From Methyloprofundus sp. (GTDB lineage Bacteria > Pseudomonadota > Gammaproteobacteria > Methylococcales > Methylomonadaceae), in assembly GCA_016592635.1 (NCBI GenBank), contig AP023240.1:3265630-3329629 (forward strand): a DNA stretch of 64,000 nucleotides, read 5' to 3'. Below are positions 9,542-21,183 of this stretch, in pieces (position 1 is the first letter of the stretch; each line of letters begins with the position of its first letter). Position numbers and translations under genes: made by a program. The notes beneath the pieces are model-generated. The model was not told the origin of the DNA and ran no database searches. It saw only the letters and a program-made list of their open reading frames with translations.

Positions 9542-10522
9542 TTATTTTGATATGCCCTGCTCCCAAAAAACACCCTTTTCTAATTTTTCTGCATGCTTAG
9601 TAAGACGATTATGGCTTACTTTTTTTAAATATTGATAAACCTCAGCTGCTGCCTCCACCTCTTTACCCCCCCAACTCAAAATCCGACCATCACAATAGCG
9701 ACTACGTAGCAACTGGTTTTCCTGCGATGTTTTAGCGTGCGTCAAATGGCTAATACCTTTCCAAGCCGTATCATTTATACATAAATCATTCTTAACCTGA
9801 CGAGTGCTCGCAAAAAAATGCTGAATGGCTTGCTGATTTTGCTGAGCCCACTGTTTGCTAAACACATAACCTATACTTGGAACTTGCGCTTGTATGCCTA
9901 AGCCCTGCAAAATATCATTGCCTGTCAGCAATATGCGGAAACCATCGGCTTCCATACGCGCAGCATAGTGCCAGTAAGTTAATAAAGCATCGGCACGTTT
10001 ATGACGCATTTCCTGTGCTAATAAAGGCGGCGCACCGTAAATTTTAGCCATACTGGCAAAAACATCAGCTTGCCCCTGTTTGGTCATCAAAGCACGTAAC
10101 AACAAACTATTTTTATCTAACTCTCCCCCAGCCACTGCCATTTTCTTATTACGTAAATCCTGCAAAGTTTTAATTGCACTATCTTGGGGAACTACTAATG
10201 CTCCAGTAGTATTTGAATAAGGAAAAAAAGTATAATCTCTCCCTAAAGCACGTTGCTGCGATACCCAGACCCAATCAGCAACTATCATATCAACAGCCCC
10301 CGATTGCAAAGCAATTTTGCCAGCTTGCGGATTTGCCAGCTTGATGACCTGCAAACGATAGTGCTCGGTCTCCATTAACTGAGCATATTGCATAGCTGAC
10401 AACTCCCAATTGACCGTACCAAATGCCAGTGCACCTAATCGAATCAAAGGTTTATCAGCCGCAAAACTAGCCTGACAATAACAAAACATACAAATAAAAA
10501 TTATTTTTTTATAGCTGATCAT
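9542..10522 (-). CDS. Periplasmic substrate-binding protein, NMT1/nitrate-sulfonate-taurine type, orphan
   Basis: 326 residues with an N-terminal signal peptide ending near ASFAADK. The body resembles ABC-transporter periplasmic binding proteins of the nitrate/sulfonate/thiamine-precursor class: an initial beta strand and short motif (RLGALAFGTVNWEL), then VDMIVADWVWVSQQRALG and LQDLRNKKMAVAGGELDKN. No permease or ATPase gene is nearby, so it is an orphan or works with a transporter elsewhere. It diverges from moaA across 67 bp. I recall similar proteins near quinoprotein dehydrogenase clusters, but none is here; the ligand is unknown. Confidence 0.7.
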   Translation of the reverse strand: MISYKKIIFICMFCYCQASFAADKPLIRLGALAFGTVNWELSAMQYAQLMETEHYRLQVIKLANPQAGKIALQSGAVDMIVADWVWVSQQRALGRDYTFFPYSNTTGALVVPQDSAIKTLQDLRNKKMAVAGGELDKNSLLLRALMTKQGQADVFASMAKIYGAPPLLAQEMRHKRADALLTYWHYAARMEADGFRILLTGNDILQGLGIQAQVPSIGYVFSKQWAQQNQQAIQHFFASTRQVKNDLCINDTAWKGISHLTHAKTSQENQLLRSRYCDGRILSWGGKEVEAAAEVYQYLKKVSHNRLTKHAEKLEKGVFWEQGISK

Positions 10523-10589
10523 AAATTTGCTCTAAAAACTGATAAAATTAGTGCTCTATTATAGTCTTAAGCAGATACATAATTAAGTA

Positions 10590-11597
10590 ATGCGTCACCC
10601 TAAACAAGCAAAACAACTCGTTGACCGCTTTGGTCGCACAGTTGACTATGTCCGTATCTCCATCACTGATCGCTGTGATTTTCGCTGCGTTTATTGTATG
10701 TCGGAAGACATGACCTTCTTACCACGTGAGCAGATTTTAAGCTTAGAGGAAATTTACCTGCTAGCTAAATGCTTTACTGAGCTTGGCGTAGGAAAAATCA
10801 GAATAACGGGCGGTGAACCTCTGATCCGTCGCGGAGCGTTAGGACTCTTACAAAAAATAGGTGCACTGCCGTTACTTGATGAGCTAGTGATGACCACCAA
10901 TGGCTCACAACTATCAACAACGGCCACCCAATTACAACAAGCCAAGGTATCGCGCTTAAATATTAGCCTAGATACCCTCAACGCAGACAAATTCAAAGAA
11001 CTAACGCGTACGGGTGACTTAAATACAGTACTGCAAGGCATTGGTTCGGCCATTGCCGCCGGCTTTAAAAATATTAAAATCAATGCTGTCATTTTAAAAA
11101 ATCGCAATCATCATGAAGTAGTCGATCTAGTCCAATTTGCATTAGACTCAGACATCGACATTAGCTTTATCGAAGAAATGCCGCTAGGTATTATTGCATC
11201 TCATAGTCGTGCCGAAGCCTATTATTCCAGCGACCAAATCAGAGCAGATTTAGCAGAGCACTTTAATTTAGAAAGTATTAGTGAAACGACTGCTGGACCA
11301 TCAGACTACTACCGTATTCAAGGCACTCAAACTAAAGTCGGTTTTATTTCACCACACAGCCATAACTTTTGCAGTACTTGTAACCGGGTCAGATTAACAA
11401 CTGAAGGCCGTTTATTGCTGTGTTTGGGTAACGAACATTCAATTGACCTAAAAGCCATCATGCGCGCCCACCCTAATGATACTGACATCCTAAAACAAGC
11501 TATGATTGACGCTATGAATATCAAGCCCGAAAAACACGAATTTGACTTAAGTGAACAACCTATTATTATGCGCCATATGAATACTACTGGAGGATAA
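10590..11597 (+). CDS. moaA: GTP 3',8-cyclase MoaA
   Basis: 335 residues. Radical-SAM enzyme converting GTP to 3',8-cyclo-GTP, the first step of molybdenum cofactor synthesis. The SAM cluster motif is C29-x3-C33-x2-C36 (CDFRCVYC); the second [4Fe-4S] site is [18 protein letters not shown] near the C-terminus. The protein ends in the conserved Gly-Gly tail (NTTGG). It leads a tight operon: the next gene starts on the base after its stop codon. Confidence 0.97.
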   Translation: MRHPKQAKQLVDRFGRTVDYVRISITDRCDFRCVYCMSEDMTFLPREQILSLEEIYLLAKCFTELGVGKIRITGGEPLIRRGALGLLQKIGALPLLDELVMTTNGSQLSTTATQLQQAKVSRLNISLDTLNADKFKELTRTGDLNTVLQGIGSAIAAGFKNIKINAVILKNRNHHEVVDLVQFALDSDIDISFIEEMPLGIIASHSRAEAYYSSDQIRADLAEHFNLESISETTAGPSDYYRIQGTQTKVGFISPHSHNFCSTCNRVRLTTEGRLLLCLGNEHSIDLKAIMRAHPNDTDILKQAMIDAMNIKPEKHEFDLSEQPIIMRHMNTTGG

Positions 11598-11978
11598 ATG
11601 AAACGATTTTTATTAGGCATAATGACTTTACTAGTAACTGCCTGCAGCACCTCCAGCGAAACCCATATCAAGCCAGCTGAATTACTGGAGCTATTACAAG
11701 CAGAGCAAGCTAAGCCCATTATCGTCGATGTTCGCTCTGACATGGAATATAACTCAGGACATATTCCTTTTGCAAAACATATCCCCTTCTGGCAAGCCTT
11801 TAGCAGTGATACCTTAGATGATATAGACAAACAACAGGATATATTCTTATATTGCGAACATGGCCCACGCGCAGGCATTTCCAAATTTGCCTATTATCTG
11901 GCAGGCTTTGAAAACATTCGCTACGTGGAAGGTCATATGACCTCTTGGCGAGCAGCTGGCTTACCTATGGAACAATAA
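11598..11978 (+). CDS. Rhodanese-domain lipoprotein
   Basis: 126 residues. The N-terminus MKRFLLGIMTLLVTACSTS is a lipoprotein signal with lipobox VTAC. The rest is one rhodanese (sulfurtransferase/phosphatase-like) domain: IIVDVRSDMEYNSGHIPFAKH and an active-site loop CEHGPRA with the catalytic cysteine. Fusion to moaA expression (0-bp gap) suggests a sulfur or cofactor-linked role, but periplasmic lipid anchoring argues against direct MoCo sulfuration. Substrate unknown. Confidence 0.85.
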   Translation: MKRFLLGIMTLLVTACSTSSETHIKPAELLELLQAEQAKPIIVDVRSDMEYNSGHIPFAKHIPFWQAFSSDTLDDIDKQQDIFLYCEHGPRAGISKFAYYLAGFENIRYVEGHMTSWRAAGLPMEQ

Positions 11979-12809
11979 ATGAAACGCTTTTTTTTATTAA
12001 TAGCAGCACTCTGGCAACAACGTTTTAAACTTTATTTTTTTGCAGCCATTATTGGTACTTTAAATGGTGTACTCATTTTTTACCCTATAAATGATTTTAT
12101 TTTCTACTTTGAAATAGAAAAAGATGTCTTGAAAAGAAGTGCCAGTGCAGCAGCAACCTATGCCATCGACCAACTCATAGCCTCACTAAAAGGGGAAACT
12201 CCCAAGAAAACTTTATTTCTTGCCCAAGTGGGTGCAGTCTTTGGGCTGATCATCGCTTTTATTTATGAAACACTACACCGACGCTTACAAAGAATTAACC
12301 GTTTACGCAGTGAACTATCTGTTGATTTACACACACTCATCATGCAGGGGGAAAGCCCCTTGCTAGAATTTAAATCCTCTTTTCGCTGGGATTTAGAAGA
12401 AAACAGGACGAATCGCGCCTTAGAAACAGTGGTTTTAAAAACCATAGCAGGCTATTTAAATAGCTCGACAGGCGGCACGCTATTGATCGGAGTGACTGAT
12501 GATGGTGAAATTATCGGTTTGGAAAAAGATTACCAGTCCTTAAAACGTCAAAACCAGGATGGTTATGAACAAGCTCTTATTACTGCGATTTCCGCACATT
12601 TAGGTGCCGATTTATGCCAGTTTGTAAAAGTATTGTTTCATGTTGTTGACGGCAAACATGTATGCCGCTTAATTGTGCTGGCATCACCCCGACCCGTTTT
12701 TTTAAGCCAAGGTAAAACGCCTAAGTTTTATTTACGTACTGGCGGTGGCACTCGTGACTTAAATATACAGGAAGCAGTTGAATTTATTGCACATCGCTGG
12801 AACCGATAA
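11979..12809 (+). CDS. Membrane-anchored Schlafen AlbA_2 domain protein
   Basis: 276 residues. Two N-terminal hydrophobic segments (about 18-38 and 80-95, GAVFGLIIAFIYETL) precede a cytosolic AlbA_2-type domain: LLEFKSSFRWDL, then LKTIAGYLNSSTGGTLLIGV and the typical DDGEIIGLEKDY. Near the end comes PKFYLRTGGGTRDL. AlbA_2 domains occur in putative nucleic-acid-binding and Schlafen-related proteins. Here the usual C-terminal helicase-like or winged-helix region is absent and membrane anchoring is added. It follows the rhodanese gene with no gap. Function unknown. Confidence 0.75.
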   Translation: MKRFFLLIAALWQQRFKLYFFAAIIGTLNGVLIFYPINDFIFYFEIEKDVLKRSASAAATYAIDQLIASLKGETPKKTLFLAQVGAVFGLIIAFIYETLHRRLQRINRLRSELSVDLHTLIMQGESPLLEFKSSFRWDLEENRTNRALETVVLKTIAGYLNSSTGGTLLIGVTDDGEIIGLEKDYQSLKRQNQDGYEQALITAISAHLGADLCQFVKVLFHVVDGKHVCRLIVLASPRPVFLSQGKTPKFYLRTGGGTRDLNIQEAVEFIAHRWNR

Positions 12810-12820
12810 TCAGTATACTG

Positions 12821-12870
12821 CTAGGTTACGTTACCTGAGCTTCGCCAGATAGCCGTACCCCAACAACCTA
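12821..12870. repeat. Degenerate REP-like palindrome between convergent genes
   Basis: TAGGTTACGTTACC and GTACCCCAACAACCTA bracket a short loop between the convergent genes at 12809 and 12880. It resembles the dispersed GTAGGTTGGGTTACG-type palindromes of many environmental proteobacteria and may double as a terminator. Confidence 0.4.
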
Positions 12871-12879
12871 CACCTAAAA

Positions 12880-13437
12880 CTACTGTACACCCGCTTTTAA
12901 ATTACTGGCATCCCCTACAGATAGAGTTGTTTGCCAACTATCTAAAATAGTACGCGCCTCCTTAAAATAGCGTACTGCAATCACGGTATCACTATACTCT
13001 TGGGTAAAAAAGGCACGCTCACCCCCACTTTTAGTAGCAGCAGTCCCACGAGTCCAACTCTGATCTAAACATTGGCGCACACTTACAATACCCTGCTCAT
13101 AGCTTTCTCTGGCTTCCTGCTCACCTGCTTTAGCCTTCCAGTGACATATATAAGTCTGCAAACCAGTACTCCACTCCCAGACTTGGCAGTTTTTTGCTAA
13201 CGGGAACACCTGCTCTGCCGTCCATATTTGAGCATTTGTTGTATAACGCGAGCTTAAACGTTGCCGTTTAAATTGTTTAAAATTTTGGCCATGATCAGCC
13301 ACTAGCGCATCTAATTGCTCACAAACTTCCATCTCACTAAGTGCCTGCTTAGTAGTAAAATTTGAGCATGCACCCGTCACCCCAGATAGTAAACAAACCA
13401 ACGCAATACGTTGCCACTTGGATTTATTTTGTTTCAT
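12880..13437 (-). CDS. Hypothetical lipoprotein
   Basis: 185 residues, family not recognised. The N-terminus MKQNKSKWQRIALVCLLSG ends in a lipobox (TGAC, Cys24), predicting a lipid-anchored envelope protein. The mature part is soluble, with several cysteines (C39, C83, C96, C113) that could form disulfides. It lies 24 bp downstream of the DUF481 protein on the same strand, so the two are probably cotranscribed and may act together in the envelope. Confidence 0.6.
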   Translation of the reverse strand: MKQNKSKWQRIALVCLLSGVTGACSNFTTKQALSEMEVCEQLDALVADHGQNFKQFKRQRLSSRYTTNAQIWTAEQVFPLAKNCQVWEWSTGLQTYICHWKAKAGEQEARESYEQGIVSVRQCLDQSWTRGTAATKSGGERAFFTQEYSDTVIAVRYFKEARTILDSWQTTLSVGDASNLKAGVQ

Positions 13438-13461
13438 ATGACTCTCTGTATCGCCCTATTA

Positions 13462-15021
13462 TTAGAAATTAAACACTGCAGACATACTATACCTTAAATC
13501 ATTTTTCTCCTTTTGAGTGGTATCGTACTCATTAATAATACCGAATTTGATTGCCAAGCCCTCAAAAAAATCTATATCATGCACCCAATTAGTCTTGGTC
13601 ACATTTCTAAACTCACCTGGTTCAGTCATGCTAGGGTAAATATAATTAGAAATGGTAAATTTTTGCTTGGGAGAAATCTGCCAAGATAAATCAGCTCCAA
13701 GCATTAATTCAAAGTTCACCTGATTACTTTGACTAAAGGTGCTCTCATCTTCTCGGTCATAATCAATGACCTTACCATCACTGTCCTTACGAGTAGACTC
13801 TCTGGCGCCAAATGCAAAAATACCTGTTCCTGCCATACGGCCAGAAAATTCCCACTCATCATTTTTAACAAACTGATAACCAGGGCCTACCGCTATCTGT
13901 AATCGCTGATCCCAGTCTTTGAACTCATCCATATCATAAGTGGCTGATACAAAAGCAAACCAAGGCGTATCTTTAAAAAACCAATCCTTGACTAAAGTTG
14001 CATTTAACCTTTGTTCATTCGGAGTATTATCTTCGGAGCTATAAAAAAAATAAGTTTTAAAATCCCAGCGATGATTATCATCCTCAAATAACGTCCCAAA
14101 ACCCATGCGAAATTTGGCATTATTAGTGGCTCCAGATGCACCTGTTATCCCTACATCAAAATTACTATCCCAGGCTTTAAACCAACCAGTCCCTAAAAAA
14201 CCATTAGGCACTTTTTCACCTTTAGCAAGCAGCACCTTCTCTTGCGCAAGGCTCACTTTTTCGGTTGCCACTTCGATTTCTTCTTCAGCTATGCTAACTC
14301 CTTCTTCAGCAATATCAAGCTTCCTGCTTGCAGCATCAATAACACCATCAGCAGCGTCAGCCTCTTTAGCATACCTCAGCTGTTTCTTAGCATTTCTTAC
14401 ATTTGCCAGTGCTTGGTCATGCCTTTCATTAGCAGCCTTAAACCCAGCATCAGCAGCCACCACATCTACATTGGCAATTTTAACTTTCTTGGCTATTTCT
14501 GCATTTTTCTTAACTACACTGATATCATCAACCGCGATCACTAGTGCTTTTTCAGTGGCTTTAACTTTAGCTTCAGAATCTGTAACGGCTTTTTCCGCAA
14601 TATCAACATCTTCTATCTCAGCAACTTTTAGGTTTTCTTCTGCAACTAAAAGCTCATCTTTAGCCACATCTACATTTTTCCGTGCTGTCACCGATTTCTC
14701 TTCAGCTGCTTTAATTGCTTTTGCTACTAACGTTCCCTCAACCGCTTCCTGCTGAGGCGCTTCCACAACTACAGTTTCCTGCTTAGTGGGTTTTATTTCT
14801 TTATTAAGCGCCTCAAGATTTAAATCTTGCAAATTGCTAATTTTCGATTTCTTAACCGTCACTTCACCTAATGAGGTATGGGCAAAGGTAATCGTCGAAC
14901 TAGTATGTTTAATTAACAGTACATCTAATGAATCGCCATTGAGAAATTTAACCGTCTCTGCCTGCGCTAGAGGAGAAACTAATAATGCCCCCAGAGTTAA
15001 GGCAAGTTGTTTTTTGTTCAT
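13462..15021 (-). CDS. DUF481 outer-membrane protein with long Ala-rich coiled coil
   Basis: 519 residues. The signal peptide is cleaved near PLAQAET. Residues 22-70 form a small beta domain (VKFLNGDSLDVLLIKHTSS). About 95-270 is an Ala/Glu/Lys-rich coiled coil with heptad-like AEE/VAxxxL repetition. From about 280 to the end is a DUF481 (YdiY-like) beta-barrel with a C-terminal aromatic residue (MSAVFNF). DUF481 proteins are salt- or stress-induced outer-membrane proteins of unknown function; most lack such a coiled coil, so this looks like a domain fusion. The lipoprotein gene at 12880 follows. Confidence 0.75.
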   Translation of the reverse strand: MNKKQLALTLGALLVSPLAQAETVKFLNGDSLDVLLIKHTSSTITFAHTSLGEVTVKKSKISNLQDLNLEALNKEIKPTKQETVVVEAPQQEAVEGTLVAKAIKAAEEKSVTARKNVDVAKDELLVAEENLKVAEIEDVDIAEKAVTDSEAKVKATEKALVIAVDDISVVKKNAEIAKKVKIANVDVVAADAGFKAANERHDQALANVRNAKKQLRYAKEADAADGVIDAASRKLDIAEEGVSIAEEEIEVATEKVSLAQEKVLLAKGEKVPNGFLGTGWFKAWDSNFDVGITGASGATNNAKFRMGFGTLFEDDNHRWDFKTYFFYSSEDNTPNEQRLNATLVKDWFFKDTPWFAFVSATYDMDEFKDWDQRLQIAVGPGYQFVKNDEWEFSGRMAGTGIFAFGARESTRKDSDGKVIDYDREDESTFSQSNQVNFELMLGADLSWQISPKQKFTISNYIYPSMTEPGEFRNVTKTNWVHDIDFFEGLAIKFGIINEYDTTQKEKNDLRYSMSAVFNF

Positions 15022-15113
15022 AAAAATTCGTAATAATATTTTTTGCTCACCCTACGGCGAAAAAATTGAAAAATGCAAAATATGCTCAGGCAAATGCAAA
15101 ACCAAGCAGGCTT

Positions 15114-16588
<1,475 letters not shown>

Positions 16589-16621
16589 AATTGTGGGTTT
16601 ATTAAAGTTAAACAATTAAAA

Positions 16622-18028
16622 TTATTCTGTGTCAGCCAAGACTACGCAATTTCGTCCTTGTTTCTTGGCCTGATAAAGCGCAATATCTGCTCTTTTAATT
16701 AACTGGTGACTACTATCATTTGCCTGATAATTGCTAATACCAAAACTACAGCTTAATTTATCAATATGCGCAAAAGGATAGCCGGCAATCAAAATACGCA
16801 ATTTCTCAGCTAACAAATGCGAGCTTGCTGCTGTTTGCTCAGGACAAATAATTAAAAATTCCTCACCACCCCAACGACCAATGGTATCAACAGTACGAAT
16901 ATTCTCTTGCAGTAACTGAGCAATATCTTGCAATACCGCATCACCAACTAAATGCCCGTATTGATCATTAATCTCTTTAAAATGATCTACATCTATTAAC
17001 ATAATGCTAAATGATTGTTGATAACGTTTTGCCAACAACAGCATTTTATTAAGCGCCTCATCCAATTTGGCGCGATTACCCACTTTGGTTAACGCATCGG
17101 TTACCGAAAGTTTCTGCAATAAAGTGTTATATTTTCTCAGCTGCACATGGTGGTATAGGAAGAACACAAATACAACGGCCAGCCCTAGCAATACCTGCAC
17201 TAACAAAGTGTAATCAGTTGCTAGTTCATACTTAGTCGCTAGCCAGCGGTTGGTAATCGCTTTACGCTCTTTAAGGCCGACACTTGCAATCGCTTTATTA
17301 AAAATCGCGAGCAATAAAGGCTCATCATTACGCGCCCCAATGCCAATATACCAAATTTGATCCAACTTGCCGGAAATCTTCAATTCGCCTATATAGTTAT
17401 GCTGCAATATAAAGGCAATACTGGGCAAGGAACCAATCATGGCAAATAGCTGCTGATTACTGACCTTATCCAAGCCATCTTCCAAACTAGTAACCTCTAT
17501 TAAATTAATATCAGGATAATGCAAACGCAATATTTCCGCATAAGCGTAGCCTTTTTGAATACCGAGCTTTTTATCTAAAATATTTTCAATATCGCCAATA
17601 AAAATTTGCTCATAACGCGAGGCCAATACCAGTGGAAATCCAATATAGGGCTCGGAAAAATCAAGAAATGTTTCACGCTGCGGCGTACTCATGACCAAAG
17701 AGAAAAAGTCACATTGACGTTGTTTACCCATGGATAGCGAGTCCAGCCAACTATCACTTGCTTGCAAAGTAATAGCAATACCGATTTTCTTGGCAAACAA
17801 ACGCATAAAATCGGCACTCATGCCCACATGCCGGTTATTATCTATTTTTTCAAATGGCATCCAATCAGGATCAACACACATTTTAAGTTGCTGCTTAGCC
17901 TGTAAATATTGCTGCTCTTCTGCAGTTAATGCTATTGCGCTATCCGATTTTGCTTCTACTGCCAAAGCAAAATCGGATAGGCTTAAATACATCAACACAT
18001 TAATGAGCAACAAAATAAAATGACGCAT
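16622..18028 (-). CDS. Membrane diguanylate cyclase with periplasmic substrate-binding sensor
   Basis: 468 residues from the ATG at 18028 (a TTG two codons earlier is less likely). A signal peptide is followed by one SBP_bac_3 domain (about 45-275, LKMCVDPDWMPFEK), a transmembrane helix (VLLGLAVVFVFFLYHH) and a GGDEF domain. The active site reads RWGGEEF, and an RxxD inhibitory site (RTVD) lies exactly five residues before GG, so it should be an active, product-inhibited c-di-GMP synthase. The sensor probably binds an amino acid or similar small ligand. It lies between dapD and the ArsC-dapE pair, 6 bp from its upstream neighbour. Confidence 0.92.
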   Translation of the reverse strand: MRHFILLLINVLMYLSLSDFALAVEAKSDSAIALTAEEQQYLQAKQQLKMCVDPDWMPFEKIDNNRHVGMSADFMRLFAKKIGIAITLQASDSWLDSLSMGKQRQCDFFSLVMSTPQRETFLDFSEPYIGFPLVLASRYEQIFIGDIENILDKKLGIQKGYAYAEILRLHYPDINLIEVTSLEDGLDKVSNQQLFAMIGSLPSIAFILQHNYIGELKISGKLDQIWYIGIGARNDEPLLLAIFNKAIASVGLKERKAITNRWLATKYELATDYTLLVQVLLGLAVVFVFFLYHHVQLRKYNTLLQKLSVTDALTKVGNRAKLDEALNKMLLLAKRYQQSFSIMLIDVDHFKEINDQYGHLVGDAVLQDIAQLLQENIRTVDTIGRWGGEEFLIICPEQTAASSHLLAEKLRILIAGYPFAHIDKLSCSFGISNYQANDSSHQLIKRADIALYQAKKQGRNCVVLADTE

Positions 18029-18040
18029 TGCCAAAATACC

Positions 18041-18283
18041 TTATAAAGTGCTGTTCAACAACTCTTCAATAGTAGGCAGTTCCTTATCTTGTTTACGACA
18101 TGTTTTGTAAAACTCGACAAACTCCATAAACGCTTGCTCCAAATCATCTAAAATACCCTCTTCGTTTTCACGCTCTTCAGGTAATACATCAGGTGAATTC
18201 AGGTATTCTTTTTGTAATGCAACTTCACTATTAAGCGCAAGAATGGCATAAACTACGGCATTACTGGAAAGTGTATCAGTCAT
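18041..18283 (-). CDS. Small conserved-looking hypothetical protein
   Basis: 80 residues, acidic and mostly helical, with no signal peptide or membrane segment. I do not recognise the family. It begins 60 bp after the terminator that follows dapD and ends 12 bp before the diguanylate cyclase start, so it probably heads that transcription unit (small protein, cyclase, ArsC-like, dapE). Confidence 0.65.
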   Translation of the reverse strand: MTDTLSSNAVVYAILALNSEVALQKEYLNSPDVLPEERENEEGILDDLEQAFMEFVEFYKTCRKQDKELPTIEELLNSTL

Positions 18284-18343
18284 TTATATATCCTTAAATT
18301 AAAGTAATAAAATACAACCTGGACAAGTCTTTATTGCAAAGCA

Positions 18344-18389
18344 TAAAAAAACATTATCCTACAAGGTACTGAACATGTCGGATAACGTT
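18344..18389 (-). terminator. Rho-independent terminator after dapD
   Basis: On the minus strand AACGTTATCC pairs with GGATAATGTT (one G-U) across a 20-nt loop, followed by seven T. It separates dapC-dapD from the downstream cyclase-dapE group. Confidence 0.75.
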
Positions 18390-18426
18390 TTCTACGCTAT
18401 GCTAGATAAGCTAACCAACTTATATA

Positions 18427-19245
18427 TTAATCACGCAATAATTCATTAATACCTGTTTTACTACGTGTTTTTTCATCAACATGCTTGATGATTACCGCGC
18501 AATACAAGCTGTGGCTACCATCTTTAGAAGGCAAGTTACCCGATACGACAACTGAACCGGCCGGCACACGTCCATAAGTAATTTCACCCGTCATACGGTT
18601 AAAGATTTTAGTACTTTGACCAATATAAACCCCCATAGAAATAACTGAGCCTTCTTCGACCACAACACCTTCAACGATCTCAGAACGCGCACCGATAAAA
18701 CAGTTATCTTCAATAATTGTTGGGCCTGCTTGTAATGGCTCTAATACACCACCAATGCCCACACCACCTGATAAATGTACATTTGCACCAATTTGCGCAC
18801 AAGAACCAACCGTCACCCAAGTGTCAACCATTGTGCCACTACCTACATAAGCACCAATATTGACATAAGAAGGCATTAAAATCGCACCGGGTGCAACATA
18901 AGAACCATGACGCGCCACTGCATTTGGCACCACGCGCACACCCGCTTCAGCAAAATCTTCCGGTGTATAAGATGCAAACTTAGTTTCTACTTTATCGTAA
19001 TAACGGCTTGCTCCACCATCCATTACCCGGTTTTCATTAATTCTGAACGACAATAAAACCGCTTTCTTTAACCATTGGTTAACCACCCACTCACCGCTGC
19101 TTTTATCTGCAACGCGCGCTTTACCAGAATCTAACAAGTTAATTGACTCACTAACAGCTGCACGCACTTCTGCAGAAACAGTTGTTGGTGAAATGTCAGC
19201 ACGATCATCAAATGCTTGGTTAATAATTTTTTCTAATTGGTCCAT
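18427..19245 (-). CDS. dapD: Tetrahydrodipicolinate N-succinyltransferase
   Basis: 272 residues, normal length. Transfers succinyl from CoA to tetrahydrodipicolinate in the lysine/DAP pathway. It has a left-handed beta-helix with hexapeptide repeats, including [20 protein letters not shown] and [16 protein letters not shown]. It follows dapC after 7 bp. Confidence 0.97.
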   Translation of the reverse strand: MDQLEKIINQAFDDRADISPTTVSAEVRAAVSESINLLDSGKARVADKSSGEWVVNQWLKKAVLLSFRINENRVMDGGASRYYDKVETKFASYTPEDFAEAGVRVVPNAVARHGSYVAPGAILMPSYVNIGAYVGSGTMVDTWVTVGSCAQIGANVHLSGGVGIGGVLEPLQAGPTIIEDNCFIGARSEIVEGVVVEEGSVISMGVYIGQSTKIFNRMTGEITYGRVPAGSVVVSGNLPSKDGSHSLYCAVIIKHVDEKTRSKTGINELLRD

Positions 19246-19252
19246 AGTTTTC

Positions 19253-20452
19253 TTATACTAAAGTGTTAATAAAATTTTTAATTCGTTGTGCAGCTTCGAC
19301 ACATTCCTCCAGAGGGGCAACCAAAGCCATACGCACATGGTTCTTACCCGGATTAATCCCGTTCACTTCTCGAGATAAAAAACTACCGGGCAAAACAGTT
19401 ATATTTTCTTGTGCAAATAATTTTTGCGCAAATTCGGTTTCATCAATGCCGGTTTGTAGCCATAAATAAAAACTCGCAGGTGGTTGGCTTACCGTACAAA
19501 CTTCTGCCAATATTTTAGTGACTGCTGCAAATTTTTCTCGATAGAACTCTCTATTTTCTTGCACATGCGCCTCATCCTGCCAAGCCGCAATACTGGCATG
19601 CTGCGTTGGTACCGGCATCGCACAGCCATGATAGGTACGGTATTGCAGGAACTTTTGCAAAATATCCGCATCTCCCGCAACAAAACCTGACCTTAACCCA
19701 GGTGCATTGGAACGCTTGGATAGGCTATGAAAAATTACACAGTTTTTAAAGCTGGTATGTCCCATTGCATAAGCCGACTGTAACAAGCCTTGTGGCGGCT
19801 TACTTTCATCAGCATAAATTTCGCTATAACACTCATCCGAAGCAATCACAAAATCATATTGCAATGCCAACTCAATCAATTGAATATGCGTCGCTTGATC
19901 AATGACCGTACCTGTCGGGTTACCTGGCGAGCAAATATACAACAACTGACAACGCTGCCATACTTCCGCAGGTACTGCAGAAAAATCAGGCAAATATTGG
20001 TTTTCAGCCAGTGTGTTCAAATAATATGGCTTCGCTCCTGCTAATAATGCTGCGCCTTCATAAATTTGATAAAACGGATTAGGCATGACAACTTGCGGCT
20101 TATCTGACGCATCAATGATACATTGTGCAAAAGCAAACAAAGCTTCTCGCGTACCATTAACGGGCAGAACCTGAGTATCAGGATTTAAACTATCACTCGC
20201 CAATTGAAAACGCTTAGTGACCCACGTACTTATTGCCTCTCTTAACTCAGGTAAACCTTTGGTCGTTGGATAATTACCCAAAGTAACCATATTAGCCAAC
20301 AGTGCATCCGTAATCAGTGCAGGCGTTGGATGCTTAGGTTCACCTATTGATAAAGCAATATGCACTTTATCTACAGGAGGGGTAATCCCCTGTTTTAATT
20401 GCGCTAACTTCTCAAACGGGTATGGATGTAATTGCGGTAAATGTGGGTTCAT
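19253..20452 (-). CDS. dapC: Succinyldiaminopimelate transaminase
   Basis: 399 residues from the ATG at 20452 ([19 protein letters not shown], typical of DapC); a TTG four codons earlier is unlikely. Fold type I PLP aminotransferase with SPGNPTGTV and the PLP-lysine region [17 protein letters not shown]. Converts N-succinyl-2-amino-6-ketopimelate to N-succinyl-DAP. It is the first gene of the dapC-dapD operon. Confidence 0.95.
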   Translation of the reverse strand: MNPHLPQLHPYPFEKLAQLKQGITPPVDKVHIALSIGEPKHPTPALITDALLANMVTLGNYPTTKGLPELREAISTWVTKRFQLASDSLNPDTQVLPVNGTREALFAFAQCIIDASDKPQVVMPNPFYQIYEGAALLAGAKPYYLNTLAENQYLPDFSAVPAEVWQRCQLLYICSPGNPTGTVIDQATHIQLIELALQYDFVIASDECYSEIYADESKPPQGLLQSAYAMGHTSFKNCVIFHSLSKRSNAPGLRSGFVAGDADILQKFLQYRTYHGCAMPVPTQHASIAAWQDEAHVQENREFYREKFAAVTKILAEVCTVSQPPASFYLWLQTGIDETEFAQKLFAQENITVLPGSFLSREVNGINPGKNHVRMALVAPLEECVEAAQRIKNFINTLV

Positions 20453-20580
20453 GCAATGCGTCAAATATTATTTGTTAACCAATTATTCTATCATGAGACT
20501 TGACTTATTTTTAATAATCACAGCAAAAGGCGTTAAAATACTGTATAAATTTTTTATTAACCTCATTGATCTAACTCAAA

Positions 20581-21144
20581 ATGCCGAACCGTTTTATTAG
20601 CCTATTTATCATTTTTATCAGTTTAAACCTTAGTTACAGCAGTACATCATTTGCCCATGCAGGTGTTGATCATGGTGATAATTGTTTTGTCAGCATTGCA
20701 GGTGCCAAGTTACGCTTAGGCGGTTTTCAGGCAGCCGAAAAAATAGGTGGCGGCAAACATTATTGCCGCTTATTTCCAGAAACGGGTACCGTAATTTTTA
20801 CTTTTGAAGATGACGTTATCCAACATTTGCAGAAAACCATGCACTTAAAGTTTTTAGCAACCGAATCTTATTGGGATCTGCTCTTTGACTTTGATAATGC
20901 GTTTAGCAAAACACTGAGCCAAGTATCAGATAACACCCAAATTGAACATAATTTCACTAAGCGCGGGCTTTATCTTATGGAAATATCACTGCAATCAGAT
21001 GAACTGGAGCCAAGCAAAAACAATACGCAAACCTTTCTATTTTTAGTAGGCTTTCCCATTATTAAAATGCTGATTTTTGTTGCCTTAGGATTTTTATTGC
21101 TATTAGGGTTTTCATTACTAAAACAACTTAAAGACCAGCAGTAA
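20581..21144 (+). CDS. Hypothetical exported protein with C-terminal membrane anchor
   Basis: 187 residues, family not recognised. An N-terminal signal peptide ends near SSTSFAHAG, giving a mature N-terminus with a His/Asp cluster (HAGVDHGDNC) that could bind metal. A beta-rich domain of about 120 residues follows, then a single C-terminal transmembrane helix (MLIFVALGFLLLLGFSLL) and a short cytosolic tail. It diverges from dapC. A metal-handling periplasmic role is a guess. Confidence 0.6.
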   Translation: MPNRFISLFIIFISLNLSYSSTSFAHAGVDHGDNCFVSIAGAKLRLGGFQAAEKIGGGKHYCRLFPETGTVIFTFEDDVIQHLQKTMHLKFLATESYWDLLFDFDNAFSKTLSQVSDNTQIEHNFTKRGLYLMEISLQSDELEPSKNNTQTFLFLVGFPIIKMLIFVALGFLLLLGFSLLKQLKDQQ

Positions 21145-21183
21145 GGCAACGTAAATTCCAAGATATAATAATCTTAACTTTTT

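Noticed and set aside
14105..14755. 216-codon plus-strand ORF in the DUF481 gene
   Set aside because: Ser/Ala/Thr-rich antisense of the Ala-rich coiled coil, a compositional artefact.
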